64,000 bases of DNA from Diorhabda sublineata (GCF_026230105.1 NC_079475.1:35400086-35464085), one strand, 5' to 3'; numbered from the stretch's first letter, positions 1-10,996 are shown. The notes: generated from the sequence alone by a model not told the origin. Translations and numbers: made by a program.

Positions 1-209
1 TGTGCATATCATTTTAAACAAATTAAGTTACCTCAAACCGAAATGGTTGAAAAGCCCATGATGAGTTTTCCGAGTTAAAATGCTTGAGCGTTATAAGAGA
101 ATCAACTGCACCACTAACTAAAAATTTAGAAATAACAAACATTATCATTATTTCATTTTGTGATAATCAAATGTTCTCAAGGGAAAAGTGACTGACAAAA
201 GTATTTAGA

Positions 210-720
210 AAGGTAATAAAAGCCAACTTTAAACTAAGACAAATATCAGAAAAAATACAAGAGAATCAGGAGAGATATATCTTTGTTTCATAGATCTTTA
301 GAAGGCTTTCGATTAGATAAACTAGAACGACATATGAAGGACACAGGACAAAATTAAAGACATATATAAGAATACAAGGAATATTATAAGAGTAAGAAAC
401 AAAATGTCAAAAACTTTTAGGATAACGCGAGGAATAAAATAAGAATGTATACTGTGCCTAGTGCTCTTCTGGGTTGTTTTTGATGAGAGTATAGAAGAAG
501 CAGAAAAACAAGTAACAAACTATACAAGGAAAAGAAAGGAAGTTTCCGGCATTTATGGTGGTCTGGCGTTAGTTATTCTCACAATGAGTTTAACATCTCG
601 TTGTTGGTATATGAGTGGTATAGGAATGTTTTACAAGAAAAAGTATTGCTTTCCATCAATAACATTCATCTACCCGATGGGGCATTTATATGTCAACAAT
701 ATTGCGTAACCTACTCTGTA
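210..720 (+). pseudogene. Non-LTR retrotransposon RT fragment, riddled with stops
   Basis: One frame running from 293 to 709 reads as the central part of a non-LTR reverse transcriptase once its stops are tolerated. It contains DL-stop-KAFD (RT palm motif, catalytic Asp at 311-313), then DIYKNTRNIIRVRNKMSK and TFRITRGIK-stop-ECIL (the usual GxxQGCxLSP block). It ends in LFWVVFDESIEEAEKQV. In-frame stops are at 299, 314, 323, 335 and 440. A piece of the preceding block (LRQISEKIQENQER) lies in another frame from 234. The YADD motif is not recognisable downstream. Both ends are lost. The family resemblance is from memory, but the block order is right. Confidence 0.72.
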
Positions 721-1302
721 GAGAAATCTGTATCATAGTTAAAGGAATTTATTTTTTAAAATCTCTTTGTCGTCAGAAAAAGCACTTTAAAATATACCAC
801 ATCGTACAATACCTGAATTGAAGATTACATTCCATGAAAGTTGGAATAATTTTCAAACAGATCACTATACAATCTCCTGGGATATCTCTACTAAAATACA
901 TGTCTGGGTAGAACTAGGATTCATCACTGAAGGCCATAGTGATCTGTTCCTGATTCTACACTAGTAGTTCTTTCAACTACTGATTTCTTCGATGGAAAGG
1001 AAGACCAATAACACCGAGAAATTTCTTGTTCTCAGTTTATAACAATCATAAGGAGGGCGTTGACCTGCTGGATTTTATGGTCAAAGAAATGTAACGTTTT
1101 TCGTATTTATTTATATTTTCTCTATTCGTGGGGTGAATTAATAAACACTGTCTCTTACATTCTTAATTTAATCACACAATATACAATACACTTAAATAAT
1201 TTCGGCGGTTACTTTACTAATTCGTTCCAACCACTACGATTATTTATTTAAAACTGAGCGTTTACACAAATCATTTATATATCTAAATAAAATTCTACAA
1301 AC
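721..1302. other. AT-rich stretch, nothing recognised
   Basis: Only a chance 63-codon frame (1060-1251). No RNA gene, repeat or conserved protein block seen. Confidence 0.5.
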
Positions 1303-1475
1303 TTCTAGAACAAAAAAGAACAAAAGAAATAAATAAATAGACTTTCCTAGTAAATATTTAGAATATAGAAATATTGTGAAGAAACCGACCGATCTAATAA
1401 AAAGTTCTAGAAGGAAACATCAAAGGCGCTTCCACCATTTATAAAAACGTGAAATACGCCGCGCGAATTCGCCGA
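1303..1475 (+). promoter_or_regulatory. Promoter-like module, copy 1 (TTCTAGAA elements plus TATA box)
   Basis: TTCTAGAA occurs at 1303-1310 and 1405-1412, the second followed by GGAAAC. This matches the core of a heat-shock element, which is built from alternating TTC and GAA pentamers. A TATA-like TTTATAAAAA lies at 1438-1447. It is followed by a short GC-richer leader with GCGCGAATTCGC at 1461-1472 and then AACTTGTTCGTAACAGTA at 1485-1502. No open frame follows. The same arrangement recurs about 700 bases downstream (2003-2240). It could be a relic of a heat-inducible gene or a mobile-element promoter. The motif match is seen directly; the function is inferred. Confidence 0.4.
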
Positions 1476-1502
1476 AGTTTGCGAACTTGTTCGTAACAGT
1501 AT

Positions 1503-2002
1503 TAGTGAAAATAGCCTTATTCTTTCGTTCACTGATGAGAATCTAGCTAATGAGCTTCACTTATATTTACTTCAAGAACTAAAAGTGCGCAACTCATTGG
1601 CTGGTAACATGATTTTGCAGAGGATATTATTCATTTATGGCTCCGACACCAACTGGATTGGTAGGGGAAAAATATAATGGCCATTACAATTACCAGACTT
1701 ATCTTCTCTATTTTTTGTTCTATGGTGCCTTTTGAAATCGATTTTTAATGGACAGCCTCGAGTTTTGAAAGATTTGAGTACTATTACTACTAATAACTAC
1801 GTCTAGAAAATGCAAGCAAAAATATTCTCTTCTTTTTTTTGCTACTATAGCTTTATCATCTGCGTACACTACTACTACTTGATTCCCTCTATTGTTTATT
1901 GTCTCAACCCTTCATTTATTATTAATTCTTTTGTATCAGTATATTTTATTATTATTCTAACACTGCAGCTTTTTAATTCATAATTTTATTAGTACACGTC
2001 TA
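1503..2002. other. Spacer between the two promoter-like modules
   Basis: No frame over 60 codons and no recognisable element. If each module was a promoter, this is where the first transcript would run, but nothing coding is visible. Confidence 0.5.
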
Positions 2003-2240
2003 TTCTAGAACAAAAAGAAATAAATAAATAGACTTTCCTAGAAATACTGTAAATAAACCGTCTGCCTCAAAAAAATTATATACAAATAATCGTCAAACGA
2101 GCTCCGCCATTTATAAAAAAAGTGAAAGACGCTACCCGAAAAGCGTCGCGCGAATTCGCAGAATTTTTAAAATTTCATAGTAGCTGGACAAGACCGGCCT
2201 AGGGAACCTTTTTGCGCACCTGTTTGTAACAATAAGAAGA
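2003..2240 (+). repeat. Promoter-like module, copy 2 (direct repeat of 1303-1502)
   Basis: Shares with copy 1, in the same order: TTCTAGAACAAAAA, AAATAAATAGACTTTCCTAG, GCTCCGCCATTTATAAAAA (copy 1 has GCTTCCACCATTTATAAAAA), GTGAAA, CGCGCGAATTCGC, and CTGTTTGTAACA (copy 1 has CTTGTTCGTAACA). It lacks the second TTCTAGAA of copy 1. The minus-strand frame at 2132-2428 overlaps it and looks like chance. Confidence 0.55.
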
Positions 2241-4169
2241 TATTTTTCCATCTTTAGGACATGTGAGTTATGAATGCGTGAATCTTGTGGCATCAAAAGA
2301 GTAAGAATATATGGTATATAAAAAGAACGGTTTACCAAATAACTAGGCCGACAATTGTCCAACACAAACGTTAATTCACCAACTTCTAGTCGTGTTGGAA
2401 CCCCAGAAAGTGAAACGGAAACACCCAAAACGCTATTGTATATTTAGAACTTTTATTACGTGAACAAAATGTAAGGCAGCATCTTCGGCGACAAATTTAA
2501 ATTGTTTCTATAAATTTCATTCATAAAAGTTTCTAATGGTTTAATAAGCCATATTTGACGGACATTTCTAACAATTTTATATTTAGTGTATACGAAGCCA
2601 TGTATGGCCTAAATTTTAATTTTTTTTAATATTAGAAAAAATAGTTTTGTTTAGATATATATTTCAGTTATAATACAATCTCTAAAAAGACAAAAAAAAT
2701 TTCTTTCAAAATATCATTCATACAGTAGAGGCGTAAATGATAAAACTCCCAACAATTTTTGATTCGACAACAATCATTCATCCATTCATTCATTCATTTT
2801 TTAGACACTAGTATAGTGAGATGGTTTGATTTCTATCTTTAAACTTCTGTTTTATGGATTCAGTCAAATTTTTCCTTCACGTAAGTCACAAATAATTTCA
2901 CGGTATTTCTTTAGGATACGCTTGGCTTTCGATCTTACAACTATGATTGGTACGATCACTATTTTAGATAATAAAATGAGACTCTAATAAATGTATAAAA
3001 ATTGAAATGTGTCTCCATAACTTAGGCTTATTGTCAATTGCTGAAGCTTATTATAAGATATGTATAATGTTTTGGATTTTTTACGTAGAATACAGAATGA
3101 AATATATTTCGCAAAAATTATGAAACAGCTCTGTTCGTTTACAACCTAAGAAAAACAAATAATGACGTGAATATGATACTTGAATATACGAAATTTATGG
3201 AATAACATATTTGTCATTGAAAATTGTGAATAAAAAACGAATGGTGATAGAAATATGAATTTCTAAAGGCAGGAGAGATCATTACTGTGAAAGATAACAG
3301 CTTCTATGACGTCATACGTTAAGTTGGTGACAGGGAAAAGATAATAATAACGTGGGCGTAACCCTTTTTTGTAAATATACCCCACCCTTCTAGTTATTCT
3401 GTTTGATACATTTGAAGATATAAAGGGTAACGCAACTTATAAGTCTCGCAAAATTATTTTTGGGAAATAGTTTTTTTTGCAATAAATTTTCAAACGATAA
3501 CGGTTTTCCACGGAGATAGAAGGGATCTAATAAAATATAAATCGATCCATTCCATTCTTGAAACTTTGAGGGGTAATAAATTTTTTTCGCAAATATCTGC
3601 CTCATTGCTTGCTCCTTGCAGTACCCTAATGATGACAAAGCTGAATAAATAGACAGAAATAGAAAGTATCTGAAGGTTTTTCGAAATGAAAACGTGAATT
3701 GTAGATACATTTAGGTTTGGTGCAGAAATTACAACTGATAAAAGGTTAAAGCCAGTATTACCAAATACTAAAAACAAAACTACTGGTGAGTAATGAAGTC
3801 AAGCTTTGATTATTGAAATTGACACCATTATCCACTATCCATAATAATATTTGTTCATCGGAGCAATCAGTAGATCAATTTTATTAAAATTAGTAATTCA
3901 GAGTGAAAATATGAAATAAATAAAGACGAACAGTCTGAAATCCACCGCAGAAGTTTACTGAATTGTCTATATCGGTATTGGAAATAGTTTTAGAATTCTT
4001 AATACGAATCGAACTTCTGAATAATCCTACCGTTTCATTCATCATTGGCTCAATCTTTGGAAAATGACGTTCAGGAGGCAATATTGAAGACAAGCAATTG
4101 AAAATGGTAACATATACTCTACAGAAAATCACAGACTAATAGCAGTTTTACTCACAATAAATAAAATAT
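2241..4169. other. AT-rich stretch with short chance frames
   Basis: Contains a short ATTC tandem run at 2774-2799. Minus-strand frames at 3390-3777 and 3890-4132 have no recognisable motif and strongly biased, low-information composition. I cannot assign a function to anything here. Confidence 0.5.
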
Positions 4170-4810
4170 TTGATTCTATCATCAAAGGAAAATGAGTCAA
4201 TGTTTGTTTTTGCCATTCTTCGACTTCAATTGTCCATATACTGGATGAAGAACGGTTGCAACATAATGCGGTTTAATGAAAGCTTCGATTGCGCTCCCAC
4301 AAACTTACTCCTTGAAAATCTAGAATTTCATAATATAAGGGTAAAAGCTCACAAATTACTGGCATCTTATTCACCTAATAGAAAGCAGTATATAGTTTGT
4401 GGATACTGAAATTATGATTTGCGCAATACAATGGAATCCCTCAAGACTCTAAATTTATCTAATTTAAGATGGTCGCATCATACTAACCACCTTTGCTCAA
4501 AATTAGCGAGCCAAATCTTTGTGATTCGGCAGTTAAAATCTTAAATTATGATTATTACTCACTTTTCCATAGCAATGTGACATATGGTATTACACTGTGG
4601 GGTAACTGCTCATCCATCTGTTACAAAAATATTTGTCATACAGAAAACTGTAATAAGAATCATTCACAATGCTCTCAAAAACACAAGTCGTAGAGATGTC
4701 ATCAAAAAACTTCAAAAATATTGTCACTTCCTTGTTCATATACTTTTGAAGATCTTATAAGAAACACATAATAACTGATTTGATCTGACAAAACATGAGC
4801 ATGCATAGGG
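4170..4810 (+). pseudogene. Non-LTR retrotransposon ORF2 remnant with the RT active site deleted
   Basis: The first segment (4170-4409) reads as RT palm sequence with ESFDC (catalytic Asp of the first palm motif), NLLLENLEFHNIR, AHKLLASY and NRKQYIV. It then stops and jumps directly to the post-RT region: NLRWSHHTNHLCSKLASQIF (from about 4463), YYSLFHSNVTYGITLWGNCS (the LxYGxxxWG block of these proteins), and after a frameshift KIFVIQKTVIRIIHNA (4627-4680). The GVPQG and FADD blocks that should lie between are absent, so about 100 or more codons were lost. Three frames are used. Clade resembles Jockey/Rex-type elements; clade assignment is from memory. Confidence 0.75.
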
Positions 4811-4924
4811 TTAATAATATAATATTTTGATAATTTGATATTTTGATAATATTTTGATCTTTCTTCCAAAAATTATCAAAAAACATCTATATATCTATCT
4901 ATATCTATATATCCATCTATTTTT
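4811..4924. repeat. Low-complexity TTTTGATAAT and TATC repeats
   Basis: Irregular repeats of ATATTTTGATAAT (4820-4860) followed by a (TATC/TATA)n run at about 4886-4920. Confidence 0.7.
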
Positions 4925-5490
4925 TTTCTGTAGGAGGGGAAATCTTCCTTCTCGGGTAATGTCAGACTCTTTCCAACTAAAACTTCCCTGGAATCCCGCA
5001 ATTTGCAATGGTATCCGCTCTCGCATTGCTTCGCTGTATTTCTTTTTGATTTCTAATATCGCTTCATATGTGTCCAACCACGACTCCTCTGATTCTAAAA
5101 AGCATTCCATCACGTTGGCAACGCCCACGTTTTTGGGTATACAAATTTCTCACTTCTTCCTATCTGGAGCAGTGGCAGAGCGTTTGCTCGGAAACCTCTT
5201 CCTTACTGCCACCCTAGGTGCATTTAGAAGTGTCTGATCTTCACCTGGTATAAAGGTACCTACTGTTAGTGCTTATGTTATATCATGCTTCCTATTCACC
5301 CAGACTTCAATAATAAGAATGAGACTATATTTTCGGTTGTTTCATTTTATTTGCCAACTCTGGTTAAGTTTTGTTTTTGGGTCCGGCTTAGACACTACGT
5401 CTCTTTTATTCCTCCGGCATTTACAGTCCGGTAAGCACTGCATATTTGGATAGCCATCTTCTTCTGAAATCGTGTCAGCTTTGCAATAAA
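4925..5490 (-). pseudogene. R1-clade-like non-LTR retrotransposon tail
   Basis: Reading the minus strand from 5490, LQKLTRFQKKMAIQICSAYR (5418-5477) matches the block of R1/TRAS-like proteins just after the RT (usual form LxRVQRxMxxRVCSAYRTVS). Further on, a frame from 5243 to 4895 with a single stop ends in NVMECFLESEESW and AILEIKKKYSEAMRERIP, which resembles the C-terminal helix of R1-like ORF2 proteins. The roughly 150-200 residues normally between these blocks are mostly missing. R1 elements typically sit in rDNA; this copy does not. The plus-strand frame at 4854-5237 is its shadow. Confidence 0.55.
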
Positions 5491-6563
5491 AGTTTTTCTT
5501 TAGTAGACAGTTTAAATGAATTTAAAGCAGAATGTCAATAATAATCATTGGTTCTTTCAATCTATACATTTTTCGCAACCTTTCTGACAATATATTTGTT
5601 TCGGTAACCGGCTGTTTTTTAACAACAAATCGGCTACAACGAGCGAAATATATCTACGTTCTGCTTTTCGAAAAATGGCGATGAATAATTTGAAAGCCGT
5701 TTCTATTCATGTTAATTCTTACTCAACATCAGCATCAGTCATTAAATGTAGCAGTAATTAAAAAATTTTAATGAGGAAAAGCAACGATGCAGAGCCTATT
5801 TCGCATTTGTTAAATACAAAGAAAGACTTTTCGTATTTTTCTCTCTACGCTTTTTTTCAAAATTGGAGCTCTACTTACTGTAATGACGAACGGTTTTAGA
5901 TTGTTGATGGTTTAACTCCAAAGGCACAAAAACTATTGACAATCACAAAAAACTCAACATTATATTTTCCAATATTAGGATCCACTAATTAGTATGACAC
6001 TAGTTACATATTTTGAATTTTTTTTTTAGTCTTTAAAACAAATATTTATAAAACTAACAGCCTATCTTCAACCAAACCATTTTTCGTGGTGACTCGAGTT
6101 TTAAGATCAATTAAAATGTAGTAAGTGCAAACTAAGTTCTAATAGTTTTTGTTATATTTGTGGACAGTTCATATCTTCATTAGTTTGGATTTCCAACTGC
6201 AAACCAAAATGAGAAGTGGATACTTTATGTCTTTTTGTTAAAGCTGTAGAATTGTTTTACTGAAATGTTATGAAGAGAACCTAGCAATTATGAAAATGAC
6301 TTTGGTATTATAAAAATAGTGGAATACAATTAAGAAAGAAGACAAGTATTGTTTCGGTCGATGTTTCTTTTGTTGTTTCTTTACATTCGAAAGATCTTCC
6401 ATATCCAATTTATCCCGGTAATTCCAGTCAAAATATATTCGAAATGCTGACAATGAATGTGATGCAGAAGTTAAATCTATATCTAGTGATTTGAATATAT
6501 ATCTCTTCAATAAAATACTCCATATTTTATAAATTTCTTGGTTGTAGGTTATAACAGTGGAAT
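5491..6563. other. AT-rich stretch, nothing recognised
   Basis: A 102-codon minus-strand frame at 6268-6576 shows no family motif. No repeat with another part of the window noticed. Confidence 0.5.
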
Positions 6564-6829
6564 TTGCTAACATCAAATACGAAAGCTGCCTCGGAAAAAA
6601 AGTTTACCCAGAAGTTTTTTAAAAAAGTGGCATATTATTCTCGTACTGATATTCCAGGACCTTTTGAAGCAAAGAATCGAAACTATAATAAAACAGAATG
6701 TCGCTTATTCGTCGATTCTTCTAGCTACAATCTGAAAGCTGTTTTATTGCACAGTGGGAATAAGAAATTGCCTATTCTATACCACTGGAACACGCAATAA
6801 ATTGTAAAGAGAGCTATAAATCAATGTGA
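6564..6829 (+). pseudogene. Fragment of an uncharacterised repetitive insect gene family (C-terminal block)
   Basis: The frame 6564-6800 contains ECRLFVDSSSYNLKAVLLHS followed by GNKKLP. This closely resembles a motif I recall from many insect 'uncharacterized' multicopy proteins (WRLFIDSSKxSLKxVLLHNGN). After a frameshift near 6776 the next family block continues as SIPLEHAINCKESYKSM and then stops at 6827-6829. The N-terminal block of what appears to be the same family lies far away on the minus strand (40559-40830). Function unknown; the family probably travels with, or is, a mobile element. The copy is broken and partial. Confidence 0.6.
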
Positions 6830-6903
6830 AAAACACTATTGTCCATCAATAATTGAAAAAATCATTCGGACAATCCCCGGACTGGGAATGAGATTCAGAT
6901 CTA

Positions 6904-7415
6904 ACTAGCTTTTACCGGCGGTTTCGCTCGCATCGAATCCATTAAATAAGTATCAGAAATCATTATAATAGAAAAGAACGAACTCTGCAGCTATATTAGA
7001 ACCTAAGATATAGATCTTTGAATGTAGAAAAATTGCCAAAAACCCACAAAAATACATAACTCCACAGTGAATGTCCGCGCCTAGCTCCTCTCCAACTCAA
7101 CCGATTTAAATGTTCAAAAACTCAAAAGAAAGAGAGTGTTTCAGCGAGTGTTCTTAAACGAAGTCTCTATCTTGAATAAAACCTGATATATTGAGGATAG
7201 AACGTGTGTATGTGAAAAACTCCCATAAGTAATGTACAGAGGTAAATCGCATTTGAGTATAACTTGAGAATGGTGAAAATTAGATGAAATCCGATGGTTA
7301 ATGGCTGATCTGTGCATCAATACTTTTCATTAAAAAAAAAATTAAACAAATCGGTTGGGTAGAACGCCTGAACGGACTCAGAATGGAAATCATCAATTTT
7401 TTTAATATATAAGAT
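6904..7415 (+). repeat. Dispersed insect repeat beginning ACTAGCTTTTACC
   Basis: Starts ACTAGCTTTTACCGGCGG then TTTCGCTCGC and ends near AACAAATCGGTTGGGTAG and AATATATAAGATG. I recall repeats of this design in many arthropod genomes (an ACTAGC...CGGCTTCGC...CGC head, an AAATCGGTTxxGTAG block near the end, a TATATAAGAT-type terminus). It has no coding capacity. Class (RTE-related tail or other non-autonomous element) is not decided. A weaker match to the head lies near 9954 (ACTAGCTTCTTCCGGACGG). Confidence 0.45.
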
Positions 7416-7684
7416 GATCACGAAAGGCAAAGTTAGTTTAAAAATATAATAGAAAAACATCCCAATGTTTTATAAAAGTGACACCAATTTTCTTATCAGT
7501 AATTTTCTCCTTATGAATTATTTTTCACTTCTTAGTTTGATTCAGGTGGATTTTTTTAAACTGAAATTTATGTTTTTGAGAACTGAGAAAGTAGGATGCT
7601 GAACATAAGAAGCATTTTCATCAATATTTAAGATTTATTTTATTTTCGGTTGGAAATATGTTGGGGGTTACTATTGGTCTGTAG
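7416..7684. other. AT-rich stretch, nothing recognised
   Basis: No frame or repeat that I can support. Confidence 0.5.
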
Positions 7685-7755
7685 CAGTGGTTGGCAAAAT
7701 GCGGTTCCAGAGCCGCATGTGGCTCTTTGGCTTGAGTGCGGCTCTTGCACAAAAA
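7685..7755 (+). mobile_element. Possible hAT-type terminal sequence
   Basis: Begins CAGTGGTTGGCAAAATGCGG and then holds the short inverted pair ATGCGG...CCGCAT (7699-7717) followed by GTGGCTCTTTGG. hAT ends often begin CAGxGGTxxxCAA and the GC-rich GAGCCGCATGTGGCTC-type core is familiar. No matching inverted end or 8-bp target duplication was found nearby, so this would be a solo end. Confidence 0.3.
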
Positions 7756-8283
7756 TCTACGTAAGGTGTAAAAGAAAGCTTGGTGGGAACAAAATTACAT
7801 CTTATTTTGATAAATTTATATTCTTCTATAAATCGAGAACGTGTGTAATTTTTTATTCAAGTCGAAAAGGATACTTAATTTTTTCGATGTAAGAAAAAGT
7901 AATAACATTCGAGAAAAAATATTTTACTCAGAATTTTGAGGTTAAAATATTTTTTCACTTTCCGACTTCTAAAGAAAAGACTTCCTCTATTGAAAAACAC
8001 TATATTAAATTTTAGTATTTGTCAAAAATCCTCTAAATACTACAATAACCGAGATGAAATTTTCTCCTTTTTAAATTGACATTGGTAGCTTTGAAATGCA
8101 ATTGCTTGTTTCATGAAATAAGCAGATATGGCAATTGAAATATGACGGCAAAAATTTGTCTTTTTCAAATGTTGTTCATATCTAAGTTTTATAAGTAATA
8201 AAGTGTTTCTAAATCCATCCAGAAATGAAATTTTTATTATTGTTCCTGTCTAACTATTACCTAAATAAACAATAGAGGGAGAA
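7756..8283. other. AT-rich stretch, nothing recognised
   Basis: No supported feature; runs of A and T only. Confidence 0.5.
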
Positions 8284-9215
8284 ATGCTTTATTGTCAAAA
8301 AATTGTTACAATTTGTAAACAAAAGCTTGTACAAACTAAAAAACAAACAAAAATAGCTAAATAAAGAGACAAATACAATAAAATTTCAGTATACAGAATA
8401 AAACCAGGACGAGTAACAAAATTATAGGTAATAGTAATAGGTAATAATTAGTATATAAGTCCATAGCAGAAATTAAACAAGTAAGTAGGCAGCATGACCG
8501 AAATTAAATATTATTACTGTAATAGAAGTCGTTTACAGAGTAAAAGGCAATTTCCAATAAATATGCCCTCAAATTATTACGAAATGCGGGAAACGATGAT
8601 ATAGATTTGATTTCAATTGGCAAGTGATTGTGCATTTTTTCGCATTGTAAAATATTGAGCCCTTAACTAATTCTAAACGTGGAGTAAGTAGATAAAGATC
8701 GAGCTCCGCGTAGATAGCCGTGGAAAGACTTTTCTGATTTTGGGCAAGCGTGCTTACGATTTAGGCAAACGCATTCGAAGATTAATAAGGAAGGAAGAGT
8801 CAGAATTGTTAATCTTTTAAAGAAGTTCCTGCAGTGAGCTTTGCTTTTTGGTCCGAGTGAATATCTAACAGCTCTCTATTGTAGTTTGAAGATTCGCTCA
8901 TATTGAGTCTCCCCACACGCGCCCCAGAAGGGAGGGTCATATCGGAGATGCGACTCAATATGGGCATAATAAACTGTTAAGGAAGTGAATAAGTTCAGTT
9001 CTTTGGAAACTGATCTCAGCGCAAAACAGAAGGAGCTTAAATATTAATTATTCAATAAAACAGGCAGCAATGTATTTTTGTATGATAAATCTTTAGTTTT
9101 AGAAACATTAAGACAGAGAAGATTAGAATCGCACCATGATTTAAGAGTGATTGGATCACTAGATGTGATCCCATGAAATGCAGTGAGATCAGGGTCGCTC
9201 CAAGAGAAACTAGTA
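8284..9215 (-). mobile_element. Non-LTR retrotransposon, 5'-truncated copy (copy 1)
   Basis: Minus-strand 3' part of the same element as 24905-26150; the two align over about 800 bases. Blocks in order: LTVYYAHIESHLRY then FWGACGETQYERIFKLQ and RAVRY (post-RT domain, 8870-8975), DLYLLTPRLELVKGSIFYNA (about 8640-8705), then after a one-base shift at a run of six A's, MHNHLPIEIK and SFPAFRNNLRAYLLE. The RT domain itself is absent, as expected of truncated reverse transcription. The 3' UTR ends near 8292 with AATAAA on the minus strand. Several small indels separate it from copy 2. Confidence 0.85.
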
Positions 9216-10276
9216 TCTTATACACAAAGTATACACAAGAAAACTACTATGAATAACGAAATTACCTTTTTCTTCAAGCGTAGAAATGTTGTACTAGTAA
9301 CAAAATAATGAGAAACGATAGCAACGTCTCATTATGGGCGTTGTAACCAAGTACGCAGGAACTGTCACTTAAAATTTATTTAATATGAAGTTTGTTAGTT
9401 TTGAAAAGTGTATTGTGAAAAAGTGTCAAGGAGAAGAATTTCAATGTACACCTCCGCTTGAAGAAAAAATAGTATATGTCAGAAGATCCATTATAAGTTT
9501 CGCCCATTTTGCTAACGCCTCGGCAGTGCAAGGATCTGGGCTAAACAATAATGATAGCCTCCTACTCCTCATAACATAATGTACTATTTAAAATGTACAT
9601 ATAAAAATTTTTGTAAGTTATATACATTACAGATAATAAAACCAATATTAAAAAAGCTAATAATTTCTAGAAAAATCAATAACACCATAAATATGGTGGC
9701 GCCCTCTTTACTGATTTAGAATAGAGGTTTTGTTATGAAATTTATTGAAAAACGCGCGTCATTGCACGCCATGGTTGTCAAGGACCATGAAGGTATAACG
9801 AATCGATTTGAAATTACTACCTAAAAGCTAACAACGCATCAGTGTCGAAAATAAACATGATAAGTAGGGTCATACTGTGACCTTCTCTACTTTAAGCTAA
9901 AGCTTGTACCCTCAGATCTCAATACATGAATATAAAGAGTATATTGAGAGTGACTAGCTTCTTCCGGACGGTTTCGGAAGAAATGATACGTTTCTGGAGC
10001 TCAAATCAAATTAAATACACCTTATATTATAAATTAAAGCTTTGCTGAACCGAAATCGAGGTTATATTAATTACAATCTGACTCAGATACTCTCAGAATA
10101 TAACTGATTCTGCGAAGCTCCCATCATGTCCCATAGCTCCTGAAGATATATTCATAAAGGCAGTACTCTAATATCTCAATTTCACAGAGAGGCAAGAAGC
10201 AAAAAGAAGTAATGACTTCAACTATTAGAAGCAGACGAAGCGGGGGCCGAGAAAAGTCTTTAGTCGATATTGACAT
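9216..10276. other. No gene recognised; weak second copy of the ACTAGCTT repeat head
   Basis: Short frames at 9385-9579 and 9735-9824 show no motif. At 9954 ACTAGCTTCTTCCGG resembles the head of the repeat at 6904, but the similarity fades quickly. Confidence 0.4.
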
Positions 10277-10477
10277 TCAAATCTGATATACTAATTCGAA
10301 CGATAGGACCTGATTATACGTTGAAATATTTTCCAAATCTCTTGAAAAAAGTTGTTGGAAAACTGTCTTTATATCAAAATATAATAATGCGCTTAAAATA
10401 CAGCCTTGAGGAACTTCAGATTTATTTATCTCTGAGTAAGTGAAGATTGAATGAGAGAACGTTGATATGGAGGCCAT
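10277..10477 (-). pseudogene. Possible short RT fragment
   Basis: The 66-codon frame contains EVPQGCILSALLY, close to the GVPQGSxLSPLLY block of Jockey-type reverse transcriptases, preceded by an acceptable spacing of hydrophobic sequence. The FADD block is not recognisable afterwards (STYNQVLSF sits where it would be). One motif only, so this may be coincidence. Confidence 0.35.
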
Positions 10478-10996
10478 TTTGAGAATTAATCCACTTTTGA
10501 ATATGGTGTCAACTGCAGCTCTACATCAAATATTGAAAATCATCGGGTTTACAATCTAAAAAAGTTCTTAGATCTTATGTATTTAACTAATTTATTTATT
10601 AAAAAATATTGCAATATTTTTCTTTGAGTCTACCTACCTACCTACATAGAAAATAATATTACTGTCCCAATTTTCCATCAGGCAGTAGTCACACACGTTG
10701 CCGAATAAAATTACATAAACATCATAGGGGAGACCCTCGAATTTCGATTTTTCAATTTATTCACCCCTTCAATTATGCATTATTAAATAACATGCCAAAA
10801 ATCGTGGCAGCCTGTCATGAAATTTTACTCAACCAATAAACGAATTTCAGATAGGGACCGTTTTCCCCTCGAGGGGTAATTTTTGTGCAATCAATAGTAA
10901 AAAAAGAATATGGACGTGTCAAATTTTTGATACAATATTTTGTTCCAAGTTTTTTTTGTAGTGATTGAAGCTGATAGATGTGACTAATTTTTAGTT
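10478..10996. other. No gene recognised
   Basis: A slightly GC-richer patch at 10690-10890 (with CCCCTCGAGGGG at 10865-10876) looks repeat-like, but I cannot identify it. Confidence 0.4.

Noticed and set aside
4854..5237. 127-codon plus-strand frame with apparent hydrophobic stretches
   Set aside because: It lies opposite the R1-like remnant and its start is in a TATC simple repeat.
7650..7892. 80-codon frame containing the CAGTGGTTGGCAA sequence
   Set aside because: The interesting part is a DNA motif (possible hAT end); the frame has no protein resemblance.
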